This document shows positions 1-7,718 of a stretch of DNA of 29,614 bases, in pieces. Made by a program: the position numbers and the translations under genes. Numbering within the stretch: position 1 is the first letter of the stretch; every line of letters begins with the position of its first letter. The stretch comes from Pleurocapsa sp. MO_226.B13 (lineage in GTDB: Bacteria > Cyanobacteriota > Cyanobacteriia > Cyanobacteriales > Xenococcaceae). The stretch spans positions 1-29,614 of the forward strand of contig JASJEI010000343.1 in the NCBI GenBank assembly GCA_030064795.1, read 5' to 3'. The notes under the pieces are model-generated. The model was not told where the DNA came from. It worked only from the letters and a program-made list of their open reading frames with translations, and searched no databases.

Positions 1-2
1 CC

Positions 3-128
3 CAGGGCAAACGCATCTAAATTCTGTAAACCTTACGTAGCAAGACTTTCAAATTTTAGTTACAAAAGTAAATAATGGCTCAAACCTTTATCCTGTAAGC
101 ATTGTAAAAATAAGGTGCGTTTGCCCTG
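3..128. mobile_element. MITE-like element with 13-bp perfect terminal inverted repeats
   Basis: Bases 3-15 (cagggcaaacgca) and 116-128 are perfect 13-bp inverted repeats. Homology between the two ends continues imperfectly for about 20 bp more, with the word cttac at the same distance (16 bp) from each perfect repeat. The interior is AT-rich and has no room for a transposase. This is the layout of a non-autonomous element or of the joined ends of a deleted insertion sequence. Homology of the flanking DNA to the AraC gene at 1846-2748 starts exactly at the right end. The left flank is only two bases in this window, so no target duplication can be judged and the element could be part of something larger. 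The family was not identified. Confidence 0.65.
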
Positions 129-694
129 CGATTGCACCCCAGTCTTTGTTAAATAGCAATCGAGAACTAATCCAAGGTAATAGTGTCGAACTTATTCCCA
201 CCTTTCCCAAAAGCGATCCCTTTATCTACGGTACGGCATTAGCACTCAAACAAGAATTAGAAACTGACTACAATAATTGTCGTTTGTATTCAGAGACTTT
301 ACTCAATAGTCTAAACGTTCATCTGTTACGTAATTACTCTACTTCTCCTGTTGAACTTAAACAATATAGTGGTGGACTGTCGCCAAGAAAACTGCAAACT
401 GCGATCGATTATATTCAAGCTAATTTAGAAAACAAAATTGGCTTAGATGATTTTGCCCAGATTACTAATATCAGTCCTTATTATTTTTGTCGCTTGTTTA
501 AAAAGTCTACAGGAATTACGCCCTATCAGTATTTAATCAAATGTCGCATAGACAGAGCAAAAATATTGCTAAGGCAAGAAAAACTAAGTATTACCGACAT
601 CGCCCTGGAAGTCGGGTTTTCCAATCAAAGTCACTTTACCAAGCACTTTAAACGTTTAGTGGGTGTAACTCCTAAGAAATTTACTCGTCAATAG
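128..694 (+). pseudogene. Truncated AraC-family transcriptional regulator (copy A)
   Basis: This is the C-terminal two thirds of an AraC/XylS-type activator, about 93% identical in protein to the same part of the paralogue at 1846-2748. The reading frame is open from base 128, where the MITE-like element ends (AIAPQSLLNSNREL corresponds to MAISPQELLHSNREL in the paralogue). The sensory N-terminal domain, roughly the first 115 residues, is missing inside the window. Both helix-turn-helix motifs are intact: one around LDDFAQITNISPYYFCRLFK, the second around ITDIALEVGFSNQSHFTKHF. A TTG at 146 could allow translation of a 182-residue DNA-binding fragment, but no good ribosome-binding site precedes it. 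The 5' part may lie beyond the left edge, in which case the gene is interrupted rather than truncated. Bases 608-657 resemble copy B rather than copy C. Confidence 0.75.
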
Positions 695-829
695 CAAGAT
701 CGAATCAAAATTTGCAATCAGCCAGTATCTTCCAAACATTAAACTTTAATATCTTCTGAGAAAAGCAATTGTAGAATTAAAACAATTTAGGAATCATTGT
801 TAAGTGCGATCGCCCGATAAATAAACATC

Positions 830-1726
830 ATGTCATCAGCAAAGCCCATAACAGTCAATCCTTTTCAGCAAGGAGCAATGTCGCAGATTATGCCTCACGC
901 GCCTCTTTTGTCGAGTTATCAAGCAGGCTGGCAAGGTATTCACTTGGCTCATTATCATCAGCCCGCTTGGGGAATTCCCGAAATAATTACTTCCCAGCAT
1001 ATTGTCGCTATTCTTCTTACAAATCTAGGAGGAGAAGAAATTGTTGCCGAAGGAAAGGCGCAAACTGTGCGGAATTTGTCAACCCATGCGATCCAAATTT
1101 TTCCTGTTGACTTATCTTTTCGAGTGCGCTGGTTTACAGATGTAGAAGTTATTCACTGCTATCTAGACCCTCAATGCCTCGCACAAAATGCTTATGAGGC
1201 GATTTCTCCAGAACGAGTAGAACTTATACCTAACTTTCATCAGCCCGATCCTTTAATTAGTCAGATGGGACTGGCACTTAAAGCAGCTTTAGAAAACGAT
1301 CCTGCGGGTAGTCATTTTTATGCCGAGTCAATGACTACAGCCTTATCGGCGCATCTGCTGCAATATTACTCGACTCGCAAACCAGTCTTTCAAGATTATA
1401 GCGGAGGCTTATCTAAGTATCAGTTGCGCCAGGCTGTTGACTACATTCAATCCCATTTAGCCGAAAATCTTTCTTTAGATGCCATGGCAACAGAAGTAGG
1501 TATCAGTCGCTTTTATTTCTGTCGCTTATTTAAACAATCTACGGGAATTACTCCCTATCAATACCTGATTAAGTGTCGTATTGATAGAGCCAAAGTATTA
1601 CTGAAGCAAAGAAACCTAAGCATTACTGACATTGCCCTAGAAGTCGGGTTTTCCAATCAAAGTCATTTTACCAAGCACTTTAAACGTTTGATCGGAACTA
1701 CCCCCAAAGTTTATCGCGATCGCTAG
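830..1726 (+). CDS. AraC-family transcriptional regulator (copy B)
   Basis: A full-length 298-residue AraC/XylS-family regulator. Residues about 1-180 form the divergent N-terminal effector or dimerisation part. Residues about 195-298 carry the two helix-turn-helix motifs (LDAMATEVGISRFYFCRLFK and ITDIALEVGFSNQSHFTKHF), which in this family bind promoter DNA. The family normally activates nearby genes in response to a small molecule; the ligand cannot be read from the sequence. It lies between two closely related copies, A (truncated, 128-694) and C (1846-2748), but its N-terminus is clearly diverged from C, which suggests a different inducer. Each gene has its own intergenic spacer of 100-140 bp, so they are probably separate transcription units. 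The ATG start at 830 is the first in frame. Confidence 0.92.
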   Translation: MSSAKPITVNPFQQGAMSQIMPHAPLLSSYQAGWQGIHLAHYHQPAWGIPEIITSQHIVAILLTNLGGEEIVAEGKAQTVRNLSTHAIQIFPVDLSFRVRWFTDVEVIHCYLDPQCLAQNAYEAISPERVELIPNFHQPDPLISQMGLALKAALENDPAGSHFYAESMTTALSAHLLQYYSTRKPVFQDYSGGLSKYQLRQAVDYIQSHLAENLSLDAMATEVGISRFYFCRLFKQSTGITPYQYLIKCRIDRAKVLLKQRNLSITDIALEVGFSNQSHFTKHFKRLIGTTPKVYRDR

Positions 1727-1845
1727 TAAGGCTACATAAATCAAAAATTGACAAATCAATAAATTAATCGCCCATCAGACAAAACCAGCAAATTTTGTTA
1801 ATTCTTTCAATAATTTCTTACTATAACTTTTTAAACTAAACGGCT

Positions 1846-2748
1846 ATGACTATGCAGCAGAAATCAAGATCGATAGATATATCCGATCGAGAAAATTACA
1901 AAAATCTTGTTCCTCACCAGCCAGTACTAACCAGTCACGATGCGGGTTGGCAAAACTTGGTATTTGAACATCACCGTCAACCACCTCATGAAATGCCAGA
2001 AGCTAATTTTCAGCGACACATACTTGTAGTGTTTTTGACAAAAGCATTAGCAGAATTCAAGATGAACGATCGCTTTGAAACAAAAACCCTTCAGCCAGGA
2101 GATTTGATTTTGATTCCTCAAGGTGTCGATTATTGGAGTGCCGATCGTACAAAAAACGAATTTTTAGTTATGGCGATTTCACCACAAGAATTATTACATA
2201 GCAATCGAGAACTAATCCAAGGTAATAGTGTCGAACTTATTCCCACCTTTCCCCAAAGCGATCCTTTTATTTATGGTACGGCATTAGCACTCAAACAGGA
2301 ATTAGAAACCGACTATGAAGGTTGTCGTCTGTATGCGGAAACTCTACTTAATAGTTTAAACATTCATCTGTTACGTAATTACTCTACTTCTCCTGTTGAA
2401 CTCAAACAATATAGTGGTGGGCTGTCACCAAGAAAACTGCAAACTGCGATTGATTATATTCAAGCTAATTTAGAAAACAAGATTGGCTTGGATGATTTTG
2501 CCCAGATTACTAATATCAGTCCCTATTATTTCTGTCGTCTATTCAAAAAATCTACAGGAATTACACCCTATCAATATCTAATCAAATGCCGTATTGAGAA
2601 AGCCAAAGTATTATTGAAGCAAGAAAAACTAAGTATTACCGACATCGCCCTAGAAGTGGGGTTTTCTAACCAAAGTCATTTGACCAAGCATTTCAAACGC
2701 CTAGTGGGTGTGACTCCCAAAAAATTTTCTCGTCGAGCGCAATATTAG
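1846..2748 (+). CDS. AraC-family transcriptional regulator (copy C)
   Basis: A full-length 300-residue AraC/XylS-family regulator. The N-terminal part contains a cupin-like stretch (RFETKTLQPGDLILIPQGVD, about residues 77-96), typical of ligand-sensing AraC proteins. The C-terminal 105 residues carry two helix-turn-helix motifs. An ATG two codons downstream of the chosen start (1852) is an equally possible start. The truncated copy A matches the second half of this gene and also its 3' flank: the words aaaatttgcaat and gtatct recur about 20-45 bp past both stop codons, so A and C arose by a segmental duplication. The next gene on the same strand is the secreted two-domain ABM-like protein, a plausible target or co-regulated partner. 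The inducer is unknown. Confidence 0.92.
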   Translation: MTMQQKSRSIDISDRENYKNLVPHQPVLTSHDAGWQNLVFEHHRQPPHEMPEANFQRHILVVFLTKALAEFKMNDRFETKTLQPGDLILIPQGVDYWSADRTKNEFLVMAISPQELLHSNRELIQGNSVELIPTFPQSDPFIYGTALALKQELETDYEGCRLYAETLLNSLNIHLLRNYSTSPVELKQYSGGLSPRKLQTAIDYIQANLENKIGLDDFAQITNISPYYFCRLFKKSTGITPYQYLIKCRIEKAKVLLKQEKLSITDIALEVGFSNQSHLTKHFKRLVGVTPKKFSRRAQY

Positions 2749-2836
2749 ACCAAAATTTGCAATAAGTTGGTATCTTTCCACAATCGAACTTCAATATCAT
2801 TTCTACAAAATCTTTTTAATCGGAGTTTGAGAAGAT

Positions 2837-3571
2837 ATGAACAGTTTCATCAAACTTGTAATTGGCAAGTTAAATTTGGCAGTCGCAATTATCGGATTGA
2901 CTATCGGATTTCTGGTTTTAAATCCTACTTCAGCACGAGCAGAGACATCAGTTGCTCTAGACACCGCCAACGACCTAGTTAAAGTAGCTACAGTTTACAA
3001 GACCAAGCCTCAAAATCAAACTGAAGTTTTGTCAGAAGTATTGGAGTTTGAAGAATCTACGTTACCGCAAACTCCTGGGTTTATCAATTCATCAATCCTC
3101 GAAGGGCAGGATGGTACAGAAGTTGTTGCCCTAACCCAGTGGCAAGATTTACCTAGCTTTGAAGCTTATTCTGAGGAACATATTCAAGATGCGCCCAAAA
3201 CCAAAGCACCGCAAACCTTTGTCTTTGAAGTACAAAAAACAGAAACCAGAGGTAAGCAACCTGTTATTAACGAATCGGGAAACATTATGTTTAGCCAGTT
3301 TAAGATGAAAGATCCCGAACAACAATCGGAATTGGCAGGAGTTATCGAACAAATGATGCCTACTGCTTTTAAAACCGTACCTGGCTTACAATGGGCAGCA
3401 ATGTCACCGAGTACGGATAAATCCACTATCGCCATGATTGCCCAATGGAACACCCGCGAAGATTTTGAGTCGTTGGGCAAAAACGCAGGTTTTGATAAAG
3501 AAACAAATTACTGGCAAACCTATGCCGATAACGAACACGATCTTTTTGATGTCGTAAAAATTATCCGCTAA
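2837..3571 (+). CDS. Secreted protein with two ABM-like (antibiotic biosynthesis monooxygenase fold) domains
   Basis: This 244-residue protein starts with a signal peptide: a basic N-terminus, a hydrophobic stretch over residues 12-28, and a likely cleavage after SARA near residue 33. The rest looks like two tandem dimeric alpha-beta-barrel (ABM/Dabb) domains. The first is about residues 47-133 (VKVATVYKTKP to FVFEV, with VVALTQWQDLPSFEAY). The second is about residues 148-244 (IMFSQFKMKD, then IAMIAQWNTREDFESL). Family members are often cofactor-free monooxygenases acting on quinones or polyketides, or haem-degrading enzymes; here no catalytic residues can be assigned. A tandem, exported form is unusual. 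The gene follows AraC copy C by about 90 bp and ends at a strong terminator, so it is probably a single-gene transcript, perhaps AraC-controlled. Confidence 0.75.
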   Translation: MNSFIKLVIGKLNLAVAIIGLTIGFLVLNPTSARAETSVALDTANDLVKVATVYKTKPQNQTEVLSEVLEFEESTLPQTPGFINSSILEGQDGTEVVALTQWQDLPSFEAYSEEHIQDAPKTKAPQTFVFEVQKTETRGKQPVINESGNIMFSQFKMKDPEQQSELAGVIEQMMPTAFKTVPGLQWAAMSPSTDKSTIAMIAQWNTREDFESLGKNAGFDKETNYWQTYADNEHDLFDVVKIIR

Positions 3572-3580
3572 TTTCTAAAG

Positions 3581-3607
3581 TGGGAGAATTAATTTCTAAT
3601 TCTCCCA
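3581..3607 (+). terminator. Rho-independent-type terminator after the ABM-like gene
   Basis: An 11-bp perfect stem (tgggagaatta at 3581-3591 paired with taattctccca at 3597-3607) with a 5-base loop lies 10 bp after the stop codon. A short T-run follows at about 3615-3619. It separates the ABM-like gene from the FRG gene. The stem is symmetrical, but no minus-strand gene needs it. Confidence 0.75.
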
Positions 3608-3634
3608 AACTAACTTTTTAAAATATAGCCGATC

Positions 3635-4390
3635 ATGTCAGATATCAAGATCGATTCAATCTCTCAATTTGTTGAGTGTCTGGGAGAAATCAACCGAGGA
3701 AAACGGGCTATCTATCGCGGTCAGAGAAGAGAGCGTCCTCTATTACCCAAGCTAGCACGTTTGAATACTCCCATATCTCTTCTTAAAGCAGAACAGGCAA
3801 TGTTTGATGATTTTAAGGGCTTGAGCGTTCCGTTACTCGATAAACAACCTGAAACAGATTGGGGTTGGCTTGCTATGATGCAACATCACGGACTGGCAAC
3901 AAGACTACTAGACTGGAGTGTCAATCCTTTGGTGGCTCTCTGGTTTGCAGTCAATAAACCGCCAGCAGAAGGTCAACCAGGTATACTTTGGGTATTTCAG
4001 CCTGATAATAAAGATTACTTTGTTCCTTCACAAGATGATAGCCCATTCACTTTAGACCGAACTCGTTTGGTAAAACCTAAAGTTGTCACTAAAAGAATTG
4101 GAGTAGGCTCACAGTTAGGCTGGTTCACCGCCCATCATTTCAACTCAGAACTAAAGCAGTTTATTTCTTTAGAAGAAGATCCCGTTCATTATCCACGACT
4201 GACCAAGCTAATTATCCCCCCAGAAAAATTTGCTCAAATTCGTTTTCAACTAGATCGCTTAGGGGTAAATGCAGCGATGATTTTTCCCGATCTCGATGGT
4301 TTATGCGCTCATCTTGAGTGGTTTTATTCCTATCTAGCCGATGAAAATGACCCCAATCTGCAAAAAACTTTTCTGTTTGAACAAAAATGA
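3635..4390 (+). CDS. FRG domain-containing protein
   Basis: A 251-residue protein dominated by an FRG domain. The hallmark elements are AIYRGQRRERPLLPKLAR near residues 26-43, and MMQHHGLATRLLDWSVNPL near residues 82-100. The domain is named after its conserved F/RG motif and has no settled biochemical function; it occurs alone or fused to other domains in bacteria and phages, often in accessory regions. There is no signal peptide or transmembrane segment, so it is probably cytosolic. It sits between a terminator and the DoxX gene on the same strand, with 68 bp to the latter. No ribosome-binding site is evident before the ATG at 3635. The gene seems complete. Confidence 0.85.
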   Translation: MSDIKIDSISQFVECLGEINRGKRAIYRGQRRERPLLPKLARLNTPISLLKAEQAMFDDFKGLSVPLLDKQPETDWGWLAMMQHHGLATRLLDWSVNPLVALWFAVNKPPAEGQPGILWVFQPDNKDYFVPSQDDSPFTLDRTRLVKPKVVTKRIGVGSQLGWFTAHHFNSELKQFISLEEDPVHYPRLTKLIIPPEKFAQIRFQLDRLGVNAAMIFPDLDGLCAHLEWFYSYLADENDPNLQKTFLFEQK

Positions 4391-4458
4391 TGTTGCAACT
4401 TGGCAAGTAAGTTAGGTGCTATAGCAAAACAGAATTACAGACATGAGGAGAAGTATCG

Positions 4459-4905
4459 ATGTCAATTCAGAATTTAACTCAATATCTGCCCGCTTTTTTA
4501 GATGGTGTTTCAGCCTGGGTGCTTTTAGGACTGAGACTAATTTGGGGAGCGATCCTGATTAATTACAGTTTGCCGATGGTTAAAAATCCCCTGCACTGGA
4601 TGGATCGAGGTGGTGAGTCTTCGGGTTTTCCTTCCGTGTTACAAGCCTTGGGTGCGCTGTCAGTCTTTGGCGGTGGTGTGGCAATTTTAGCGGGTTTTTT
4701 GACTCCTCTGGCTGGTTTGGGTTTAGCAGGAGCAATGTTGGTAGCTTTGGCTCTTCATCTCTCTCATGGCACTCCCTTTGTTAAATCCGCCCCCGACGCA
4801 CCAGGAGAATCCTACGATACATCTCTATTGTACTTAGCGATCGCCCTATTGTTCGTCTTTCTCGGTTCGGGAACATTATCCCTAGACTATTTACTTTTTG
4901 GCTAA
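4459..4905 (+). CDS. DoxX family membrane protein
   Basis: A 148-residue integral membrane protein with four predicted hydrophobic segments (about residues 17-36, 60-82, 84-100 and 120-145) and the DoxX-type pattern of a first helix followed by GGESSGFPSVLQALGALSVFGGG. DoxX-family proteins are linked in other bacteria to redox stress, thiol or quinone chemistry, but no reaction can be inferred here. The start is well supported: gaggag lies about 8 bp before the ATG. It is followed on the same strand by an NmrA-like oxidoreductase and an MFS exporter, each after less than 50 bp, so the three may form an operon. Confidence 0.85.
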   Translation: MSIQNLTQYLPAFLDGVSAWVLLGLRLIWGAILINYSLPMVKNPLHWMDRGGESSGFPSVLQALGALSVFGGGVAILAGFLTPLAGLGLAGAMLVALALHLSHGTPFVKSAPDAPGESYDTSLLYLAIALLFVFLGSGTLSLDYLLFG

Positions 4906-4951
4906 AAGCCTTAATCAACATATTTACTTACATTAATATAGGAGAATTAAC

Positions 4952-5872
4952 ATGCCTGCAAAACCCCTAGTTCTTCTGGCTGGTATCACTGGCATGATGG
5001 GGGACAAAATCGCCTCTGCTATTCTCGATAAAGGGGAGATGGATCTCAAAGCGATCGTTCGTCCAGGTAGTTCTAGCAATGCCAGTAAACAACAAAGACT
5101 CGACGAATTCAAAGCTAGAGGAGTAGTTTTAGTCGAAGGTGATTTGCTCGATAAACCAAGCTTACTTAAAGCCTGTGAAGGGGTAGAAGCGATTGTTTCT
5201 GCTGCCAATGCTTCGGCTAACGATAAGATTATGGTCGAAGGACAAACCAATCTAATTGAAGCTGCTGAAGCCAAAGGAGTCAAGCGCATGATTCCTTCTG
5301 ACTATTCTGTAGACTACCGTAAGCTCGATTGGGGAGACAACTATAATTTGGATCTAAGACAAAAAGTATTTAATATCTTAGAACAAAGCAATTTAAGTTA
5401 CACCTTAATTTTGAATGGCTGTTTTACAGAGATTTTGTTTAGTCCCTATTTGCAAGTGTTCGATTTTGAGGCAGGTACGTTTAACTATTGGGGTGATGGG
5501 GAAACGGTATTTGATACCACTACTACCGATGATACCGCCAAATATGTAGCCGAAGCGATCGCCGATCCTGAAATGGCTAATGCAGCACTGGAAATCGCTG
5601 GAGATGTTATTAGCATGAAGCAAACCCTAGCAACTTATCAACAGGTGACGGGCAAGAAGTTGAATGTTAAACATCTTGGTAGCGTCACAGATTTAGAAAG
5701 CTGGATCGAGCAAAAACAACAGACAGCTTCGTCTCCCAATGAATATCTGCCCCAACAGTATATTTACGCGATGGTTTCTGGCAAAGGTAAATTTGATCGC
5801 CTTCAAAATTCTTGCTATCCTCAAATTCAACCACAAACTGTAAAGCAGTATTTAGCAACTGCCAATCTTTAA
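4952..5872 (+). CDS. NmrA-like NAD(P)-binding oxidoreductase (isoflavone/aromatic-alcohol reductase type)
   Basis: A 306-residue atypical short-chain dehydrogenase. The N-terminal Rossmann fold shows the glycine motif GITGMMG (residues 10-16) and the NmrA-type sequences AIVRPGSS (about 34-41) and VLVEGDLLDKPSL (about 59-71). The C-terminal half follows the substrate domain of isoflavone-reductase-like and NmrA proteins. Members either reduce aromatic or quinone substrates with NADPH or act as redox sensors; the sequence does not decide between these. The start has a good Shine-Dalgarno sequence (aggag about 8 bp upstream). The gene lies between doxX and an MFS transporter, which suggests a small redox-stress or detoxification operon. 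Confidence 0.85.
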   Translation: MPAKPLVLLAGITGMMGDKIASAILDKGEMDLKAIVRPGSSSNASKQQRLDEFKARGVVLVEGDLLDKPSLLKACEGVEAIVSAANASANDKIMVEGQTNLIEAAEAKGVKRMIPSDYSVDYRKLDWGDNYNLDLRQKVFNILEQSNLSYTLILNGCFTEILFSPYLQVFDFEAGTFNYWGDGETVFDTTTTDDTAKYVAEAIADPEMANAALEIAGDVISMKQTLATYQQVTGKKLNVKHLGSVTDLESWIEQKQQTASSPNEYLPQQYIYAMVSGKGKFDRLQNSCYPQIQPQTVKQYLATANL

Positions 5873-5917
5873 AAGTCGCTGGCATTACCGATAATACGGA
5901 GAACTTCTTAAAAAACA

Positions 5918-7108
5918 ATGAGCCTAGCCAATTCAGATTCTTTCCCGATTAAAGCTACCTTGCTATTTACCAGTAGCCTAACGGTAATGTCAGGAGCGAC
6001 GATCGCCCCTTCACTTCCCGCAATGCAGGAGTATTTTGCCGAAGTACCAAATTCTGCGCTACTAGTTCGATTAGTGTTGACTATTCCCGCCTTGTTTATT
6101 GCCATTGGGGGACTATTTGCCGGTCAATTAGTAGATCGTCTGGGACGCAAGCCTTTGCTAATCCGTTCTACTCTACTGTATGGAATATCTGGGGCTTCGG
6201 GCTTGGTATTAAATTATTTGGGTACAATCTTGTTTGGTCGCGCTATTTTAGGACTAGCTGTAGCGGGAATTATGACGGGAGTTACCACCCTAATTGCCGA
6301 TTACTATACGGGTCAAAGTCGGGCTAACTTTATGGGTTTACAGGCTGCGTTTATGGGTTTGGGGGGAGTAGTATTTCTCTCTGTTGGTGGCTTCATTGCC
6401 GATCTTAACTGGCGTTTTCCCTTTTTAATTTATCTCTTCGCTTGGGGGATTTGTGGCGCGATCGCTCTATACCTCTACGAACCAAAACGTCAGCTAGATA
6501 ATCAGACCACATCGGCTTCTGGAGATGAATCTAGTCTACCCTTGCAAGTACTAGCTATGATTTACGGGGTGGCTTTATTTTATATGGTCGCATTTTATCT
6601 GATTCCCGTACAGCTACCATTTTATTTGCAAAATCTCAGCAATTCCAGTGCTTCTGCTAGCGGGTTGGCGATCGCAGCTTCGACCTTAGCTAGTTCAATT
6701 GCCTCTCTGAGATATGGCTTTGTTAAAGAGCGTCTGGGCTTTGTCAGTATTGTCGTCATTGCTTTTAGTATTGCAGCAGTAGGTTATTTGGTTATTGGCA
6801 TAGCTGGTAGTTACAATCTGGTTTTAATCGGTCTGATTATCGCTGGTTTAGGCTTTGGCTTGTTGATGCCTAACCTCAATGTCTGGTTATCGAGTATAAT
6901 TCCTGACGCTTTACGAGGTAGAGCCTTGGGTGGTTTGACTACTTTCTTTTTCTTAGGTCAGTTTCTCTCGCCAATCATTTCTCAACCCGTTACTAATGCG
7001 GTTGGTTTGGCTAGAACTTACCTTTTTACAGGAGTTGCTTTACTGGCAGTAGGGTTAATGTTTTTCGTTCTTAAAAAACAGATTAGGTCTTTTTGCCAAA
7101 ATTGTTAA
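5918..7108 (+). CDS. MFS transporter (drug/metabolite exporter type)
   Basis: A 396-residue major facilitator superfamily protein with about 12 hydrophobic segments. Motif A is clear in the loop between helices 2 and 3 (GQLVDRLGRKPLL, about residues 68-80), and the length fits the DHA1-like group of proton-driven exporters. It starts 45 bp after the NmrA-like gene on the same strand, consistent with co-transcription. A 20-bp palindrome lies 22 bp after the stop codon. Given its neighbours (AraC regulators, DoxX, NmrA), efflux of a toxic or signalling small molecule is the likely role, but the substrate is unknown. Confidence 0.9.
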   Translation: MSLANSDSFPIKATLLFTSSLTVMSGATIAPSLPAMQEYFAEVPNSALLVRLVLTIPALFIAIGGLFAGQLVDRLGRKPLLIRSTLLYGISGASGLVLNYLGTILFGRAILGLAVAGIMTGVTTLIADYYTGQSRANFMGLQAAFMGLGGVVFLSVGGFIADLNWRFPFLIYLFAWGICGAIALYLYEPKRQLDNQTTSASGDESSLPLQVLAMIYGVALFYMVAFYLIPVQLPFYLQNLSNSSASASGLAIAASTLASSIASLRYGFVKERLGFVSIVVIAFSIAAVGYLVIGIAGSYNLVLIGLIIAGLGFGLLMPNLNVWLSSIIPDALRGRALGGLTTFFFLGQFLSPIISQPVTNAVGLARTYLFTGVALLAVGLMFFVLKKQIRSFCQNC

Positions 7109-7129
7109 CCAATAATCTAATTTCCGTAC

Positions 7130-7149
7130 AGACAAGGCATGCCTTGTCT
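7130..7149. repeat. 20-bp perfect palindrome with GCATGC core
   Basis: The half-site agacaaggca at 7130-7139 is followed directly by its reverse complement (7140-7149). It lies just past the MFS stop codon and shares the GCATGC centre and a flanking gtctc with the palindrome at 28783-28804, which suggests one interspersed family. It could fold into a hairpin at the transcript end, but no T-run follows. Confidence 0.7.
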
Positions 7150-7718
7150 CTTTGAACTGATTTATTATCAAAATTTTCAAGGTTTGATGACAGTAGATAC
7201 CAAAGGTTCGCTATGAACAAAAAATTCCGACCTTATTTTATATCTTAAACTTAAAAGTTGCTTGTAAAGCAGTGACGCTCATTTTAGTAAAAGTCAGATT
7301 GTAGCGTGTTATATATTCTTGGCCTGTGTAAAAATAATACCCCTTGGCGACTGTCTATCAAGCACGGCAGACTCCACAAACATTTAATTAATAGAAGTGG
7401 TGTTGGTTCTCCTAACTGCATTTAATTAGTTAGACCTAGTTTCTAGCTACGGATAGCTACAGTAATTTATACAGAAGAAGTAAATAGTCTGTTTCCAGTC
7501 ATGTTTGGCATCTGTGTTCTCATTCCTCAAAAGAAACGATGCCTGATGGCGGTGCTTTTTGCTTTGGTTGGCAAACTGTAGATCCGAGTACGGTCTGACT
7601 GAATCAAATAATTTAAGTTTGAAAATTCTAATTCCTCCTGGGTTAGAAGAAATTGGCGATCGCCAAAATAAGAATAAATATAATTCCCACCATAATTAAA
7701 GATCGATTTGGAGACCCA
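7150..7718. other. Long intergenic region upstream of the aminotransferase
   Basis: About 570 bp without a recognisable gene. It is AT-rich, with the word catttaatta occurring twice (near 7380 and 7420) and a HIP1 octamer at 7656-7663. The only open frame of note is a 26-codon one at 7501-7581 without support. It may hold the promoter and leader of the aminotransferase gene; no known riboswitch was recognised. Confidence 0.5.

Noticed and set aside
2767..2982. 71-codon plus-strand frame overlapping the ABM-like gene start
   Set aside because: It lies in another frame over the signal-peptide coding region, lacks family features, and overlaps a well-supported gene.
3149..3480. Antisense open frames over the ABM-like gene
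   Set aside because: Shadow frames of the plus-strand gene with no features of their own.
7501..7581. 26-codon hydrophobic open frame upstream of the aminotransferase
   Set aside because: No ribosome-binding site and no recognisable family; open frames of this length are expected by chance.
7653..7718. N-terminal extension of the aminotransferase from TTG 7653
   Set aside because: It would translate a HIP1 site and low-information sequence; ATG 7719 has a proper ribosome-binding site and fits the family length.
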